A stretch of DNA of 64,000 nt from Acidobacteriota bacterium (GTDB taxonomy: Bacteria > Acidobacteriota > Terriglobia > Terriglobales > Acidobacteriaceae). The number at the start of each line of letters is the position of its first letter. The first letter of the stretch is position 1. The DNA lies in contig JAJYCQ010000007.1 of assembly GCA_021778315.1 (NCBI GenBank), positions 1 to 64,000 of the forward strand. Direction: 5' to 3'. Below, piece by piece: positions 1 through 9,285 of this stretch. The notes beneath the pieces are model-generated. The model saw nothing but the letters and a program-made list of their open reading frames with translations, was not told the DNA's origin and did not search any database. The translations under genes were made by a program, and so were the position numbers.

Positions 1-136
1 CAACGTAGCGCGGGAAATCTGGAGGAGGATGGAACAGCAAGAACGGGAAGCCGTAAACATCCCCTGAACGATGTTCACGTATTGTTCACATGGTTAAAAC
101 ACTGACTCTTTGGTTGCCGCTAAGTCTTTTAGAATG

Positions 137-211
137 TGGTGGCCAGAGACGGGATCGAACCGCCGACGCCGGCCTTTTCAGGGCCGCGCTCTACCACTGA
201 GCTATCTGGCC
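137..211 (-). tRNA. tRNA-Phe (GAA)
   Basis: A complete cloverleaf reads on the minus strand. The 7-bp acceptor stem GGCCAGA/TCTGGCC is followed by discriminator A and an encoded CCA. The D-loop (TAGCTCAGTGGTAGAGC) and T-arm (GGTTCGATCC) are canonical. The anticodon loop CTGAAAA between a GGCC/GGCC-type stem gives anticodon GAA, which is phenylalanine. No adjacent tRNA is seen, so it appears to be a single-gene unit divergent from the deaminase gene. Confidence 0.95.
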
Positions 212-418
212 TTGGCAATGTTGATCCCGACGCGCGGCCAAGTCCGCCCGTCGATTCGTGCGTTTCGCTTCGCCTGCCTGTCGAGGAGGGAAATACAGAC
301 CCGTCGGATGACGGCATCTTCGAGAACGTCGAATCACAGTATAGCAATCCCTTCGCCTCCCGCCAAACTGCCTCCTGTATTCTTTGGAGAACTCCACGCA
401 GGACCCAGGCAGGTACGT

Positions 419-2014
419 ATGATTCGCGCTCGCATCACTCTCGCTCTCTTCCTTGGAACGGCCCTGATTTGTGCGCGCGCCGCAACTCCCTCTGCGACTG
501 CGCTATCTCCCGGCGAAGTCCGCGCTACTCGCGCCATGGAGACAGCAAGGAAGATCGGCCCCGGCGAGCTCTACGCTTTCCTCAGGTCCTTTCCCAAGGG
601 CGCGGATCTGCACATGCATCTCTCTGGCGCCATCTATGCGGAGACTTTTCTCGCTGAGGCGGTTAAGCAGAACCTCTGCGTTGACCCCGAAGCTCTGAAG
701 CTCGCTGCGCCGCCGTGCAGTAAGCCTCTCATCCCCGCTAACGACGCAGTCGCTGACCAGCCTCTCTACGACAAGCTCATCGACGCGATGTCCATGCGAA
801 GCTACGTGCCATCGTCCGGATGGAGCGGCCACGACCAGTTCTTCGCTACCTTTTCACGCTGGGGGGCGCTCGAGAAGGCGACCGCCGGCGAATGGCTCGA
901 CGAAGTCGCTACTCGTGCCGCCGCGCAGAACGAGCAGTACCTCGAGATCATGCAGACCCCCAGCTTCGGCCACGCGGCGGCGCTAGGATACAAGATTGGC
1001 TGGCCCGCTGTTCGCGATGATAACTACAAAACAGAGTTTGCAGCACTGCGAGAAAAACTTATCAACGCTGGTTTGCGTGACGAAGTTTCGATCGATGAAA
1101 AAGAGCTAGCGGATGCAGAACACAGGCGCGACGAGATCGAGACCTGCCATGATGATCCGCCCTTACCTCCTAGCCCCGAAGGCGATCATGGCTACGGTGT
1201 TGCTTGCGCGATTCGCATCCACTGGCTCTACCAGATCCTCCGCGGCTACCCACCGCAACAAGTCTTCGCGCAAACTCTGCTCGGCTTTGAGGTGGCGAGT
1301 GCCGACCCCGACGTCGTTGGAATCAACTTCGTCATGCCCGAAGACGGCCGCATTTCGATGCAGGACTACCACCTCCAGATGCAGATGCTCGATTATCTGC
1401 ATAGCATCTATCCGAACGTCCGCATCAGTCTGCACGCTGGGGAACTCGCTCCTGGCCTCGTCCCCCCTGCGGGCATGAGCTTCCATATACGCGAGGCCAT
1501 CGACCTCGGCCATGCCTCGCGCATCGGCCACGGCGTCGATGTGCTCTACGAAGACGATGCTCCGGCCCTCCTTAAAGAGATGGCCGATAAGCACGTCATG
1601 GTGGAGATTAACCTCTCCTCAAATGCGGGCATCCTCGGCATCGAGGGCAAGGACCATCCGCTCACCGCCTACCGCGCCGCCCACGTTCCCTGGGCCCTCT
1701 CCACCGACGACGAAGGTGTCTCCCGCATCGACCTCACCCACGAGTACGTCCGCGCCGCCGACGAGCAGGGCCTCTCCTACCTCGACCTCAAGCGCTCCGC
1801 CCGCACCTCCCTCGAGCATGCCTTCCTCCACGGCGAAAGCCTCTGGCAGCATCCCGACGACTTCACTACCAGGAAGGCCGACTGCCCAGCAACCGTCTCC
1901 GAACATCCGCGACTCAGCGGACGGTGCTCGGACTTCCTCAATGCGAACGAGAAAGCCGCGCAGGAATTTGAACTCGAGCGCCGCTTCGCCGCCTTCGAAG
2001 CCACCATTCACTAG
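419..2014 (+). CDS. Exported adenosine deaminase-like metallohydrolase
   Basis: Predicted 531-residue amidohydrolase of the adenosine/AMP deaminase family, which hydrolyses the 6-amino group of purine nucleosides with a catalytic zinc. Visible motifs are the zinc-binding DLHMHLSG (His65, His67), SLHAGE, SRIGHG and STDDEGVSR, in the family order. The N-terminus (about residues 1-22, hydrophobic core LALFLGTALI) looks like a signal peptide, so the enzyme probably acts in the periplasm or outside. The open frame continues upstream to 110, but that would cross tRNA-Phe; ATG 419 puts the signal peptide first. It stands alone, followed by a small membrane protein. Substrate specificity is inferred from family only; it could be a growth-factor-like (ADGF) deaminase. 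Confidence 0.82.
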   Translation: MIRARITLALFLGTALICARAATPSATALSPGEVRATRAMETARKIGPGELYAFLRSFPKGADLHMHLSGAIYAETFLAEAVKQNLCVDPEALKLAAPPCSKPLIPANDAVADQPLYDKLIDAMSMRSYVPSSGWSGHDQFFATFSRWGALEKATAGEWLDEVATRAAAQNEQYLEIMQTPSFGHAAALGYKIGWPAVRDDNYKTEFAALREKLINAGLRDEVSIDEKELADAEHRRDEIETCHDDPPLPPSPEGDHGYGVACAIRIHWLYQILRGYPPQQVFAQTLLGFEVASADPDVVGINFVMPEDGRISMQDYHLQMQMLDYLHSIYPNVRISLHAGELAPGLVPPAGMSFHIREAIDLGHASRIGHGVDVLYEDDAPALLKEMADKHVMVEINLSSNAGILGIEGKDHPLTAYRAAHVPWALSTDDEGVSRIDLTHEYVRAADEQGLSYLDLKRSARTSLEHAFLHGESLWQHPDDFTTRKADCPATVSEHPRLSGRCSDFLNANEKAAQEFELERRFAAFEATIH

Positions 2015-2092
2015 CCCCGTAAGCCGCTCGGTGCGCTAGACTGAATCCCGCCACAGATCCCAAGATTTGCTGTCACGAAAGAAGGATTTCCG

Positions 2093-2383
2093 ATGAAGCG
2101 TGTTCTCTCCGTGGTGCTCCAGTTGATTCTGTTCCTGGTTGTCTTCCTGGTCGGTTCGCTTCTGCCCGCGGCCAACGTCCTCCCCATGCTCAGCGTTAGC
2201 GTGGGTGCTGGCAGGGTCTTCGTGTACGACGGCGTGCTCCTGATGCTGGCACTCTACGTGTTGATTCTGCTGATCGCTGCTGCACGCAGGAAGATTTATG
2301 TGGCCTGGCAGAATCCAACGCTGGCAGTGATCCTCGCTTTGATTCTAGGACTTGCGATGAAGTTCGGCTTCAAAAGCATCTGA
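2093..2383 (+). CDS. Small integral membrane protein
   Basis: A 96-residue protein with three apparent membrane segments: residues 5-25 (VLQLILFLVVFLVGSLL), about 45-64 (VLLMLALYVLILLIAAA) and about 75-92 (LAVILALILGLAMKFGF). A short basic loop RRK lies between the second and third. A purine-rich GAAAGAAGGA lies just before ATG 2093. No family is recognised. It lies 78 bp after the deaminase and 265 bp before the glucan phosphorylase; nothing in the context assigns a role. Confidence 0.6.
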   Translation: MKRVLSVVLQLILFLVVFLVGSLLPAANVLPMLSVSVGAGRVFVYDGVLLMLALYVLILLIAAARRKIYVAWQNPTLAVILALILGLAMKFGFKSI

Positions 2384-2648
2384 GAGTCGGCCTGAAGATG
2401 AACAAAATTACAGTCTTTCAGGTCATCAAACTATGCACGGGTATAGAGGTTGGAACGTAATAAGAAGAGTGCATCCGCCCACTTTCCAAAATAAACCTTG
2501 GTAGAATAGAGCCACCTGACTTATCACGATCAGCGCACGCCGACGCTTCAGTTTACTGATCCTTTGGTCGCTAGTTGTCGATAACATCGGGTAGCTTGGG
2601 TAGTTTCTCTTCCAAGACCTCGGCTTTGAAAAGGATCCTCCCCAGATC

Positions 2649-4433
2649 ATGAGTCTTACCTCCCCCACCCACCCCGTTTCGTTACCCTTCGACATTTCAG
2701 ACCGCAAAATCGCCTACTTCTCCATGGAGATTGCGCTCGCCAAGACTTTGCCAACCTACTCCGGAGGTCTCGGCATGCTCGCCGGTGATTCGCTTCGCTC
2801 GGCTGCGGATACCGGTGTGTCCCTGGTGGCGGTCTCCCTGGTGCACCGTCGCGGCTACTTCGAGCAGCATCTCGACGGCTCTGGCCAACAGACGGAGAGC
2901 GACGTGGTGTGGTCGCCTGAGACCACGCTTCCTTCTGCCGAACAGACCATTTCGATTCAGATGCAGGGTCGCGCTCTTCAGCTTCGCGCCTGGCGCTTTG
3001 ATGTCATCGGCGTCACCGGCCACATCATTCCGGTCTTTCTGCTGGACGCAGACATAGAGGGCAATGACCCCTGGGACCGTCGCCTTACCGATCATCTCTA
3101 TGGTGGTGACACGTACTATCGGCTCTGTCAGGAGACGATTCTCGGCCTTGGCGGTATCCATCTGCTTCATGCGCTTGGATGCCAGCCCGAAGTTTGCCAC
3201 ATGAACGAAGGCCATGCCGCTCTGCTGACGATCGGCCTCCTGGAAGCTCGTCTCGCCCCTGCTCCGTTGTCCTCAGCCAGCGAGGCTGACGCAGAAGCGA
3301 TCCGGCAGCGGTGCGTCTTTACGACCCACACGCCGGTCCCCGCGGGCCACGATAAGTTTGGGCTGGATCAGATGATGCATGTCCTCGGACAGGAGCGGTC
3401 GGCTACCATCGAACGCTTTGGCTGCCTGCACAATGAGCTGCTCAACATGACGTACCTCGCGCTGCGTTTCTCGCGCTACGTCAACGGTGTATCGATGCTC
3501 CACGGCCAGGTTTCGCAGCAGATGTTCCCGGAATATCCGGTCCATGCGATCACCAACGGCGTGCATGCGGCGACCTGGCTATCGCAGCCTTTCCAGGAAC
3601 TGCTGGACAAAGAAATCCCTGCATGGCGTCACGATAACCAATACCTTCGCTCGGTATACGGCATTGAGTCCGAGGTGATCGACGCGACTCACGCACTGGG
3701 CAAGCAACGGCTGTTCGCGACGGTGAAGGAGCGGACCGGGGTAGACCTTGATCCGACCTTGCTCACATTGGGTTTTGCACGCCGCGTCGCGACCTATAAG
3801 AGAGCCAATCTACTATTGCAATCGCCGGAGCGACTGGTTGAGATCGCCAATAAGATTGGTGGCCTGCAGATCCTGATGGCCGGCAAGTCCCATCCTGCGG
3901 ACAATGCCGGCAAGGGCCTCATCCGCGAGATTTTCGCGGCTGCTGCCAGGCTCGATTCCAGCAAGCTTCGGATCTTGTATCTCGAGAATTACGACTGGGA
4001 ACTCGGCGAGCAACTGACCAACGGAGTCGACGTCTGGCTCAACACGCCGTTGCGTCCGTATGAGGCGTCGGGTACCAGCGGCATGAAGGCCGCCATCAAC
4101 GGCGTGCCCAGCCTCAGTGTGATGGATGGCTGGTGGATCGAGGGCTGCGCGGAGAATGTAACCGGCTGGTGCATCGAGAACAGCGAAGATGAGGCGATTC
4201 AGGCGGGCCGGCTCTACGACAAGCTTGAGAATGCTGTGGCTCCGCTCTACGCCGACAAGGCTCGCTGGGCCGAGATGCGGAGGCATTGCATCGCCATCAA
4301 CGGGACCTTCTTCAACACGCATCGCATGCTTGGCCAATACGTTGCGAACGCTTACTTCCCGCCATCGGCGTCGATTCCCGCTTCCAACCAGGTGGTAGTC
4401 AACGACGAAGTATCCCAGACCGTTCTGGCCTAG
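2649..4433 (+). CDS. glgP: Alpha-glucan phosphorylase (GT35), short form
   Basis: Predicted 594-residue alpha-glucan family phosphorylase, releasing glucose-1-phosphate from glycogen or maltodextrin with pyridoxal phosphate. The N-terminus IAYFSMEIAL and YSGGLGMLAGD are typical of the short bacterial type. The C-terminal EASGTSGMKAAINGVPS carries the PLP lysine (about Lys480), followed by SVMDGWWIEG. It is shorter than members with an N-terminal DUF3417 extension, which is absent here. The Shine-Dalgarno is weak: AAAAGGA lies about 15 nt before ATG 2649. The 265-bp upstream gap is AT-richer than its surroundings and probably holds the promoter, though no clear -35/-10 pair was found. It fits glycogen turnover together with glgC at 14335. 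Confidence 0.88.
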   Translation: MSLTSPTHPVSLPFDISDRKIAYFSMEIALAKTLPTYSGGLGMLAGDSLRSAADTGVSLVAVSLVHRRGYFEQHLDGSGQQTESDVVWSPETTLPSAEQTISIQMQGRALQLRAWRFDVIGVTGHIIPVFLLDADIEGNDPWDRRLTDHLYGGDTYYRLCQETILGLGGIHLLHALGCQPEVCHMNEGHAALLTIGLLEARLAPAPLSSASEADAEAIRQRCVFTTHTPVPAGHDKFGLDQMMHVLGQERSATIERFGCLHNELLNMTYLALRFSRYVNGVSMLHGQVSQQMFPEYPVHAITNGVHAATWLSQPFQELLDKEIPAWRHDNQYLRSVYGIESEVIDATHALGKQRLFATVKERTGVDLDPTLLTLGFARRVATYKRANLLLQSPERLVEIANKIGGLQILMAGKSHPADNAGKGLIREIFAAAARLDSSKLRILYLENYDWELGEQLTNGVDVWLNTPLRPYEASGTSGMKAAINGVPSLSVMDGWWIEGCAENVTGWCIENSEDEAIQAGRLYDKLENAVAPLYADKARWAEMRRHCIAINGTFFNTHRMLGQYVANAYFPPSASIPASNQVVVNDEVSQTVLA

Positions 4434-4487
4434 CGCCAACGAGAACCGGCCAAGCCTGCCGTGCGACGAAAGGCTCAGGAGACACCC

Positions 4488-4943
4488 ATGCAAGTAGGCG
4501 ACCTCGTAGAAAACTTCACGCTGCCCGATCAGGACGGCAACACCGTCAGCCTTACCGACTTCGCGGGCAAACCTGTCGTCCTGTTCTTCTATCCCAAGGC
4601 AGACACGCCCGGCTGCACTATCGAGGCCTGCGGCTTTCGCGATCACTTCAAGAAACTGCAGAAAGCTGGCGTTGTGGTCCTCGGCATCTCGCGTGACACC
4701 GTCAAGGCACAGAAGAAGTTCGCCGATAAGTATGACCTGCAGTATCCGCTGCTCGCCGACGCCGACCAGACCATCTGCAATCGTTTCGGCGTCATCAAAG
4801 AAAAGAATATGTACGGCAAGAAGGTCACGGGCATCGAGCGCACAACCTACGTGATTGGCCCAGATCAGAAGCTCGTGCATGAGTTCAACAAGGTGAAGCC
4901 CGAAGGCCACGCCGAAGAAGTTCTCGCGCTGTTGAAGAAGTAA
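4488..4943 (+). CDS. bcp: Thioredoxin-dependent thiol peroxidase (Bcp/PrxQ)
   Basis: A 151-residue atypical 2-Cys peroxiredoxin of the Bcp/PrxQ class, which reduces hydroperoxides in the cytoplasm using thioredoxin. The active-site stretch YPKADTPGCTIEACGFRD has the peroxidatic Cys43 and the resolving Cys48 five residues later, the PrxQ spacing. ATG 4488 is chosen over upstream in-frame options because CAGGAGA sits 5-10 nt ahead and the product then starts MQVGDL, as is usual for the family. The stop is 2 nt from the following deacetylase, so the two are probably co-transcribed. Confidence 0.93.
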   Translation: MQVGDLVENFTLPDQDGNTVSLTDFAGKPVVLFFYPKADTPGCTIEACGFRDHFKKLQKAGVVVLGISRDTVKAQKKFADKYDLQYPLLADADQTICNRFGVIKEKNMYGKKVTGIERTTYVIGPDQKLVHEFNKVKPEGHAEEVLALLKK

Positions 4944-4945
4944 GC

Positions 4946-5689
4946 ATGATCAGCACGGGCATCCCCGGAGAGCTGGTGCTAGGTGGCGCTGCCGCCGTCG
5001 TCGCCGCAACCGCCGCCTGCACGTTGACCTACGCTGCGCTCAGCCCGGGCTCTCAACTCTTCGGCCACACGATTATCGCGGGCAACAATCCAAACGAAGT
5101 CGCGCTCACCTACGACGATGGCCCGAACGACGTCGCCACCGACGCGCTCCTCGACCTCCTTGCTCACTACAACGCTCACGCTACGTTCTTCATGATCGGC
5201 CGCTTCGTGCGTCAGCGGGAGGATATCGTCCGTCGCGTCCACGCCGCCGGCCATCTCATCGGCAACCACACCCAGACGCATCCGTGGCTAAGTTTTCAGT
5301 CCTCCAGGGTCATTCGCGAGGAGCTCCGCTCCTGCAACGAGGCGCTCGAGGATGCTCTTGGCGCTCCCGTGCACTACCTCCGCCCTCCCCACGGAGCGCG
5401 CCGTCCTGCTGTCCTTCGCGTCGCCGAGGAGCTTGGCCTCAAGCTCGTCCAGTGGAACTCCATGGGTTACGACTGGCAGCCCATCACCGCTGATCGCATT
5501 CTCTCTCACGTCGAGCGTGGCCGCCAGCGCGCGCAGCGTCATCACACCGGAGCCAATATCCTCCTTCACGACGGCCATCAGCAGGGTATTGGCACCGATC
5601 GAAGCGCAACCGTCGAGGCTACCGCCAGGCTTCTTGACCGCTTTGCCAGCGAGGGCACGCGCACCGTCACCGTAGACGCATGGACGTAA
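4946..5689 (+). CDS. Polysaccharide deacetylase (NodB/CE4 family)
   Basis: A 247-residue protein with an N-terminal hydrophobic segment (residues 7-30, likely an anchor or signal) and a NodB homology domain. CE4 metal and catalytic motifs are present: LTYDDGPN (motif 1, two Asp), HLIGNHTQTHPWLS (motif 2, His-x3-His), RPPHGARR (motif 3) and LLHDG near the C-terminus. Such enzymes remove N- or O-acetyl groups from chitin-like, peptidoglycan or exopolysaccharide substrates; the substrate here is unknown. The start codon is 2 nt after bcp stops, implying an operon or translational coupling. Confidence 0.88.
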   Translation: MISTGIPGELVLGGAAAVVAATAACTLTYAALSPGSQLFGHTIIAGNNPNEVALTYDDGPNDVATDALLDLLAHYNAHATFFMIGRFVRQREDIVRRVHAAGHLIGNHTQTHPWLSFQSSRVIREELRSCNEALEDALGAPVHYLRPPHGARRPAVLRVAEELGLKLVQWNSMGYDWQPITADRILSHVERGRQRAQRHHTGANILLHDGHQQGIGTDRSATVEATARLLDRFASEGTRTVTVDAWT

Positions 5690-5734
5690 TCATCCGCCGT
5701 GAGTCCTCTAAATTGTGAAGTGAACTGGGAAAGA

Positions 5735-5811
5735 TGGTGCGCCCGAGAAGATTCGAACTTCTGACCTACAGCTTCGGAGGCTGCCGCTCTATCCAGCTGA
5801 GCTACGGGCGC
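5735..5811 (-). tRNA. tRNA-Arg (CCG)
   Basis: A minus-strand cloverleaf of 77 nt. The acceptor stem GCGCCCG/CGGGCGC is followed by A and an encoded CCA. The D-arm is TAGCTCAGCTGGATAGAGC and the T-arm GTTCGAATC. The anticodon loop CTCCGAA, closed by GCAGC/GCTGT, gives anticodon CCG (Arg). It lies alone between the deacetylase and the DUF2911 gene. Confidence 0.95.
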
Positions 5812-5890
5812 ATGCTATTAGCCTAGCAGAAACCACCGTCTCAGGAATACCCAGTGTCAACCATCAACCGCATCGGAGTAGGATACTGCC

Positions 5891-6475
5891 ATGAGAATAC
5901 TCGTCCGCTGTAGCACGCTCGTCCTCGCCTTCGCTTCCGTCGCCACCCTTGGCGCGTCCGCCCAGATGTCCAATATGGACAAGCCCGCCAAGCAGGATGC
6001 CGGCTCGGCCAAGCCGCTGGCCAGCCCGGCCGCCATGGCCGAAACCACGATCGACGGCGCCAAGATCACCATCCATTACAACTCGCCCGCCATGCGGGGC
6101 CGCAAGATCATGGGCGACCTCGTCCCCTACGGCAAGGAGTGGCGTACCGGAGCAAACCCTGCCACCACCCTCGTCACCACGGGCAACCTCAAGATCGGAA
6201 CCCTCACCGTTCCCGCCGGAACCTATACCCTCTTCACCCTCCCCGCCGCTCCTGGTACCCCCTGGCAACTGATCGTCAGTAAGAAGACCGGTGAGTGGGG
6301 CATCCCCTACCCCGCGGGCAATGATCTCGGACGCACGCCGATGCACGGTGCCACACTGCCCGGCCCGCAGGAATCCATGACTATCAGCTTCGAGAAGACC
6401 ACGAAGCACTCTACCGAACTCCACATCAAGTGGGAGACCACCGACGAGTCCGTCAAAATCGAAGCAGCGAAGTAA
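5891..6475 (+). CDS. Exported DUF2911 protein
   Basis: A 194-residue protein with a signal peptide (about residues 1-24, ending ASAQ). The mature part resembles the DUF2911 family: YNSPAMRGRKIMGDLVPYG, EWRTGANPATT and VPAGTYTLFTLP are characteristic blocks of this beta-rich domain. Its function is unknown. A low-complexity linker (MDKPAKQDAGSAKPLASPAA) separates signal and domain. A strong hairpin terminator follows, shared with the convergent epimerase gene. Confidence 0.8.
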   Translation: MRILVRCSTLVLAFASVATLGASAQMSNMDKPAKQDAGSAKPLASPAAMAETTIDGAKITIHYNSPAMRGRKIMGDLVPYGKEWRTGANPATTLVTTGNLKIGTLTVPAGTYTLFTLPAAPGTPWQLIVSKKTGEWGIPYPAGNDLGRTPMHGATLPGPQESMTISFEKTTKHSTELHIKWETTDESVKIEAAK

Positions 6476-6497
6476 CTCTGCTTCATCACGGAACGCG

Positions 6498-6525
6498 AAG
6501 GCCTGCTCGTGCGAGCAGGCCTTTT
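6498..6525. terminator. Bidirectional intrinsic terminator
   Basis: A perfect 11-bp stem (AAGGCCTGCTC, loop GTGC, GAGCAGGCCTT) ends in TTTT on the plus strand. It lies between the convergent DUF2911 gene and the epimerase gene, so it can serve both. Confidence 0.85.
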
Positions 6526-6528
6526 GCA

Positions 6529-7659
6529 TCAGGCCTTCACGCTCTGCACGATCCCCTTGGCCCGTAGCCCCGCTTCAGCCTGCGCAAAATAATCCTCCAC
6601 CGCGCCCTGCGTTTTGATCCACGCGATATATCGCCCGATGCCTTCCTCCATCGTCACCAGAGGTTCATACCCGATCATCCGAATGCGACTGATGTCCGAG
6701 ATCAGCGATCGAATCTCCCCCGGCCGGAACTCTCCCCGCGCCAGCGGCTCAATCTTTATCCCCAGTTGATCCGCGATAATCCCCGCGAGGTCTCGCACGC
6801 TCGTCGCCCTTCCGCTACCGGCATTCACCGGCAGTCCATCGAGCTTGTCCGTAGTCGCCACCAGCAGATTCGCGCGCGCAATATCCTCTACAAAGCATAG
6901 ATCCCGCGTCTGCCCACCATCCTCATACATCACCGGCGGCTGATGGTTGAGCAGCCGCGTACAGAAGATCGCAATCACCCCCGTATACGGATTGAACAGC
7001 GACTGCCGCGGCCCATACGTGCACGAGTAGCGCAGCGCCACTGTCGGAATCCCCGTCTGCTTGCCCCACAGCAGCACCAGCTTCTCCTGATCCACCTTCG
7101 TCAGCCCATAAACCGTCTCGCCCCCAACTGGCGCGGCCTCAGGCGTAGCAATACTCACCGTGGCCTTCCCGCAAATCGGACATCGTACCCTGAAATCCCC
7201 CGCCCGCAATTGCTCCGCCGGCCGCAGCATCGGAAACACCTCGCCATGCTCCACGCACCGCGCCGCGCCTTCGCTATACACCGCTTGCGAACTCGCAACG
7301 ACGACCTTCTTCACCGGCAGATTGTGGTCGCGGATAATCTCCAGCATCTGCGCCGTGCCGAAGCTATTGACGAGCACATACTTCGCCATCTCCGGCATAT
7401 ACCCGCCGTAAGCCGCCTCGTGAAACACCACGTCGATATCGGTCAGCGCAGCCCGCATCGTCTCGTAGTCCTGCACAAACCCCTCCACAAACTCGGCCCG
7501 GGGATTCACCCACTCCGGCTTCCCAAGCTTGTGCGTTTGCGGTTCAAGATTATCGAGGATGCGCACAGTCCACCCCTCGCACAAAAGCAGGTCGACGATA
7601 TGAGATCCAATAAGTCCAGCGCCGCCCGTAACCAGCGCCCGTTTCCGATGAGCTTCCAT
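6529..7659 (-). CDS. NAD-dependent sugar-nucleotide epimerase with Cys-rich insert
   Basis: A 376-residue extended short-chain dehydrogenase. The Rossmann GGAGLIGSH is near residue 12, followed by catalytic SSQAVYSEG (Ser) and YGLTK (Tyr-x3-Lys). Between them is an insert with CVEHG and CPICG (Cys/His pairs that could bind metal). This layout matches sequences annotated as dTDP-L-rhamnose 4-epimerase-like, so a role in rhamnose/talose-type nucleotide sugar conversion is likely but not proven; UDP-glucose 4-epimerase is the alternative. It is transcribed toward the terminator at 6498 and is not obviously co-transcribed with the gcv genes upstream. Confidence 0.8.
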   Translation of the reverse strand: MEAHRKRALVTGGAGLIGSHIVDLLLCEGWTVRILDNLEPQTHKLGKPEWVNPRAEFVEGFVQDYETMRAALTDIDVVFHEAAYGGYMPEMAKYVLVNSFGTAQMLEIIRDHNLPVKKVVVASSQAVYSEGAARCVEHGEVFPMLRPAEQLRAGDFRVRCPICGKATVSIATPEAAPVGGETVYGLTKVDQEKLVLLWGKQTGIPTVALRYSCTYGPRQSLFNPYTGVIAIFCTRLLNHQPPVMYEDGGQTRDLCFVEDIARANLLVATTDKLDGLPVNAGSGRATSVRDLAGIIADQLGIKIEPLARGEFRPGEIRSLISDISRIRMIGYEPLVTMEEGIGRYIAWIKTQGAVEDYFAQAEAGLRAKGIVQSVKA

Positions 7660-7724
7660 GCAGCCTAGAATACCGAATCAGCCGCCCGTCTGCCCGTGCT
7701 GCCCCTCGGTCCTGTCCTCCGCCG

Positions 7725-9275
7725 TTACCACTCCTTCGCGGCAGTTTCTGGCGTCAGCTCTGTCGCAGCAACCGGAGCCTTCCAGCGCAGAATCGGCTTG
7801 CGCGCAGCGGTCGTTTCGTCGAGTCGCTGCAGCCGCGTCGTGTGCGGCGCTGTCTGCACCAGCTCCGGATTCTCCTCTGCCTCGCGAGCAATCTGCTTCA
7901 GCGCGTCAATCAACAAATCGAGCTCCTCGCGCGACTCACTCTCTGTCGGCTCAATCATCATCGCGCCGTGCACCACCATCGGGAAGCTGACCGTATAAGC
8001 ATGAAATCCGTAGTCGATCAGCCGCTTGCCCATGTCGCCCGTCTTCACGCCATTCTTCGCCTGCAGCCGGTCCGAGAACACCACCTCATGCAGCGACCGC
8101 GACTTATACGGCAGCTCAAACGTGCCCTCCAGCTTGGCGCGAATGTAGTTCGCATTCAGCACCGCGTCCTCGGTCGTCTGCCGCAAACCATCCGGCCCGT
8201 TCGCCAGGATGTACGCCAGCGCGCGGATGAACATCCCGAAATTTCCGTACCACGCCCGCACACGCCCAACGCTCTGCGGCCGGTTGTACTCCAGCCCCAG
8301 CGATCCATCTGCATTCGTCTTCAACACCGGCGACGGCAGGAACGGCTCCAGAATTTTCTTGCAGGCCACCGGCCCCGACCCCGGACCACCACCACCATGC
8401 GGCGTCGAAAACGTCTTGTGCAAATTCAAATGCATCACGTCCGCACCAAAGTCGCCCGGCCGCGTCTTGCCCACCAGCGCATTCATATTCGCGCCGTCCA
8501 TGTAGAGCAGCGCGCCCTTCGCATGCAAAATATCGGCAATCTTATGAATGTCCGACTCGAACACTCCAATCGTCGAAGGATTCGTCAGCATCAGCGCGGC
8601 CACATCTTCATCCACCATCCGCTCGAGCTCCGCCAGGTCCACCATTCCAAGCTCATTCGACTTCAGATTCGCAACCTCATACCCGCAGATCGCCGCCGTC
8701 GCCGGATTCGTCCCATGCGCAGAGTCCGGAACGATAATCTTTCGCCGGGGATTGCCATTCGCCTCGTGGTACGCGCGAGCCAGCAAAATCCCCGTAAACT
8801 CTCCCTGCGCGCCCGCCGCTGGCTGCAGCGTAATCGTGTCCATGCCCGTAATCTCGATCAGGCAATCCGACAGCATCTTCATAATCCCCAGCGCGCCTTG
8901 CGACAACGCCTCCGGCTGATACGGATGCGCTTCTGCGAGCCCCTCAAGTCTGGCAACTGTTTCGTTGATCCGAGGGTTGTACTTCATCGTGCAGCTCCCC
9001 AGCGGATACATCCCCAGATCAATCGCATAGTTCCACGTCGAGAGCCGCGTGAAGTGCCGAATGATCTCAATCTCACTCAACTCCGGCATCGCCCCAAGAT
9101 CATCGGTCCGCACCGCATCGCCCAGCAGGGAAGCCACATCCACCGCCGGCACATCCATCTGCGCCAGCCGATACCCCTTCTTCCCAGCCGACGACTTCTC
9201 GAAGATCAAATCTTCGTTCTGATTAACGTGCGTCGTAGCCTTCTTCGGCGTCCCGATAAACTTTGTCTCTACCAT
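7725..9275 (-). CDS. gcvPB: Glycine dehydrogenase (decarboxylating) subunit 2
   Basis: A 516-residue C-terminal half of the P-protein of the glycine cleavage system, which decarboxylates glycine with PLP and passes aminomethyl to GcvH. The PLP lysine motif NLHKTFSTPHGGGGPG is present. Upstream come QPAAGAQGEFTG and PDSAHGTNPAT, both family hallmarks. Start ATG 9275 is preferred over an upstream in-frame ATG because AGAGGG lies just before it and the product starts MVETKF. It is the last gene of gcvT-gcvH-gcvPA-unknown-gcvPB. Confidence 0.95.
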   Translation of the reverse strand: MVETKFIGTPKKATTHVNQNEDLIFEKSSAGKKGYRLAQMDVPAVDVASLLGDAVRTDDLGAMPELSEIEIIRHFTRLSTWNYAIDLGMYPLGSCTMKYNPRINETVARLEGLAEAHPYQPEALSQGALGIMKMLSDCLIEITGMDTITLQPAAGAQGEFTGILLARAYHEANGNPRRKIIVPDSAHGTNPATAAICGYEVANLKSNELGMVDLAELERMVDEDVAALMLTNPSTIGVFESDIHKIADILHAKGALLYMDGANMNALVGKTRPGDFGADVMHLNLHKTFSTPHGGGGPGSGPVACKKILEPFLPSPVLKTNADGSLGLEYNRPQSVGRVRAWYGNFGMFIRALAYILANGPDGLRQTTEDAVLNANYIRAKLEGTFELPYKSRSLHEVVFSDRLQAKNGVKTGDMGKRLIDYGFHAYTVSFPMVVHGAMMIEPTESESREELDLLIDALKQIAREAEENPELVQTAPHTTRLQRLDETTAARKPILRWKAPVAATELTPETAAKEW

Positions 9276-9285
9276 AATCTGCCCT

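Noticed and set aside
110..418. N-terminal extension of the adenosine deaminase frame
   Set aside because: It would cross the tRNA-Phe gene and place a signal peptide in the middle of the protein.
2426..2707. Minus-strand 93-residue ORF upstream of glgP
   Set aside because: It overlaps the glgP start region, has no Shine-Dalgarno and no recognisable domain.
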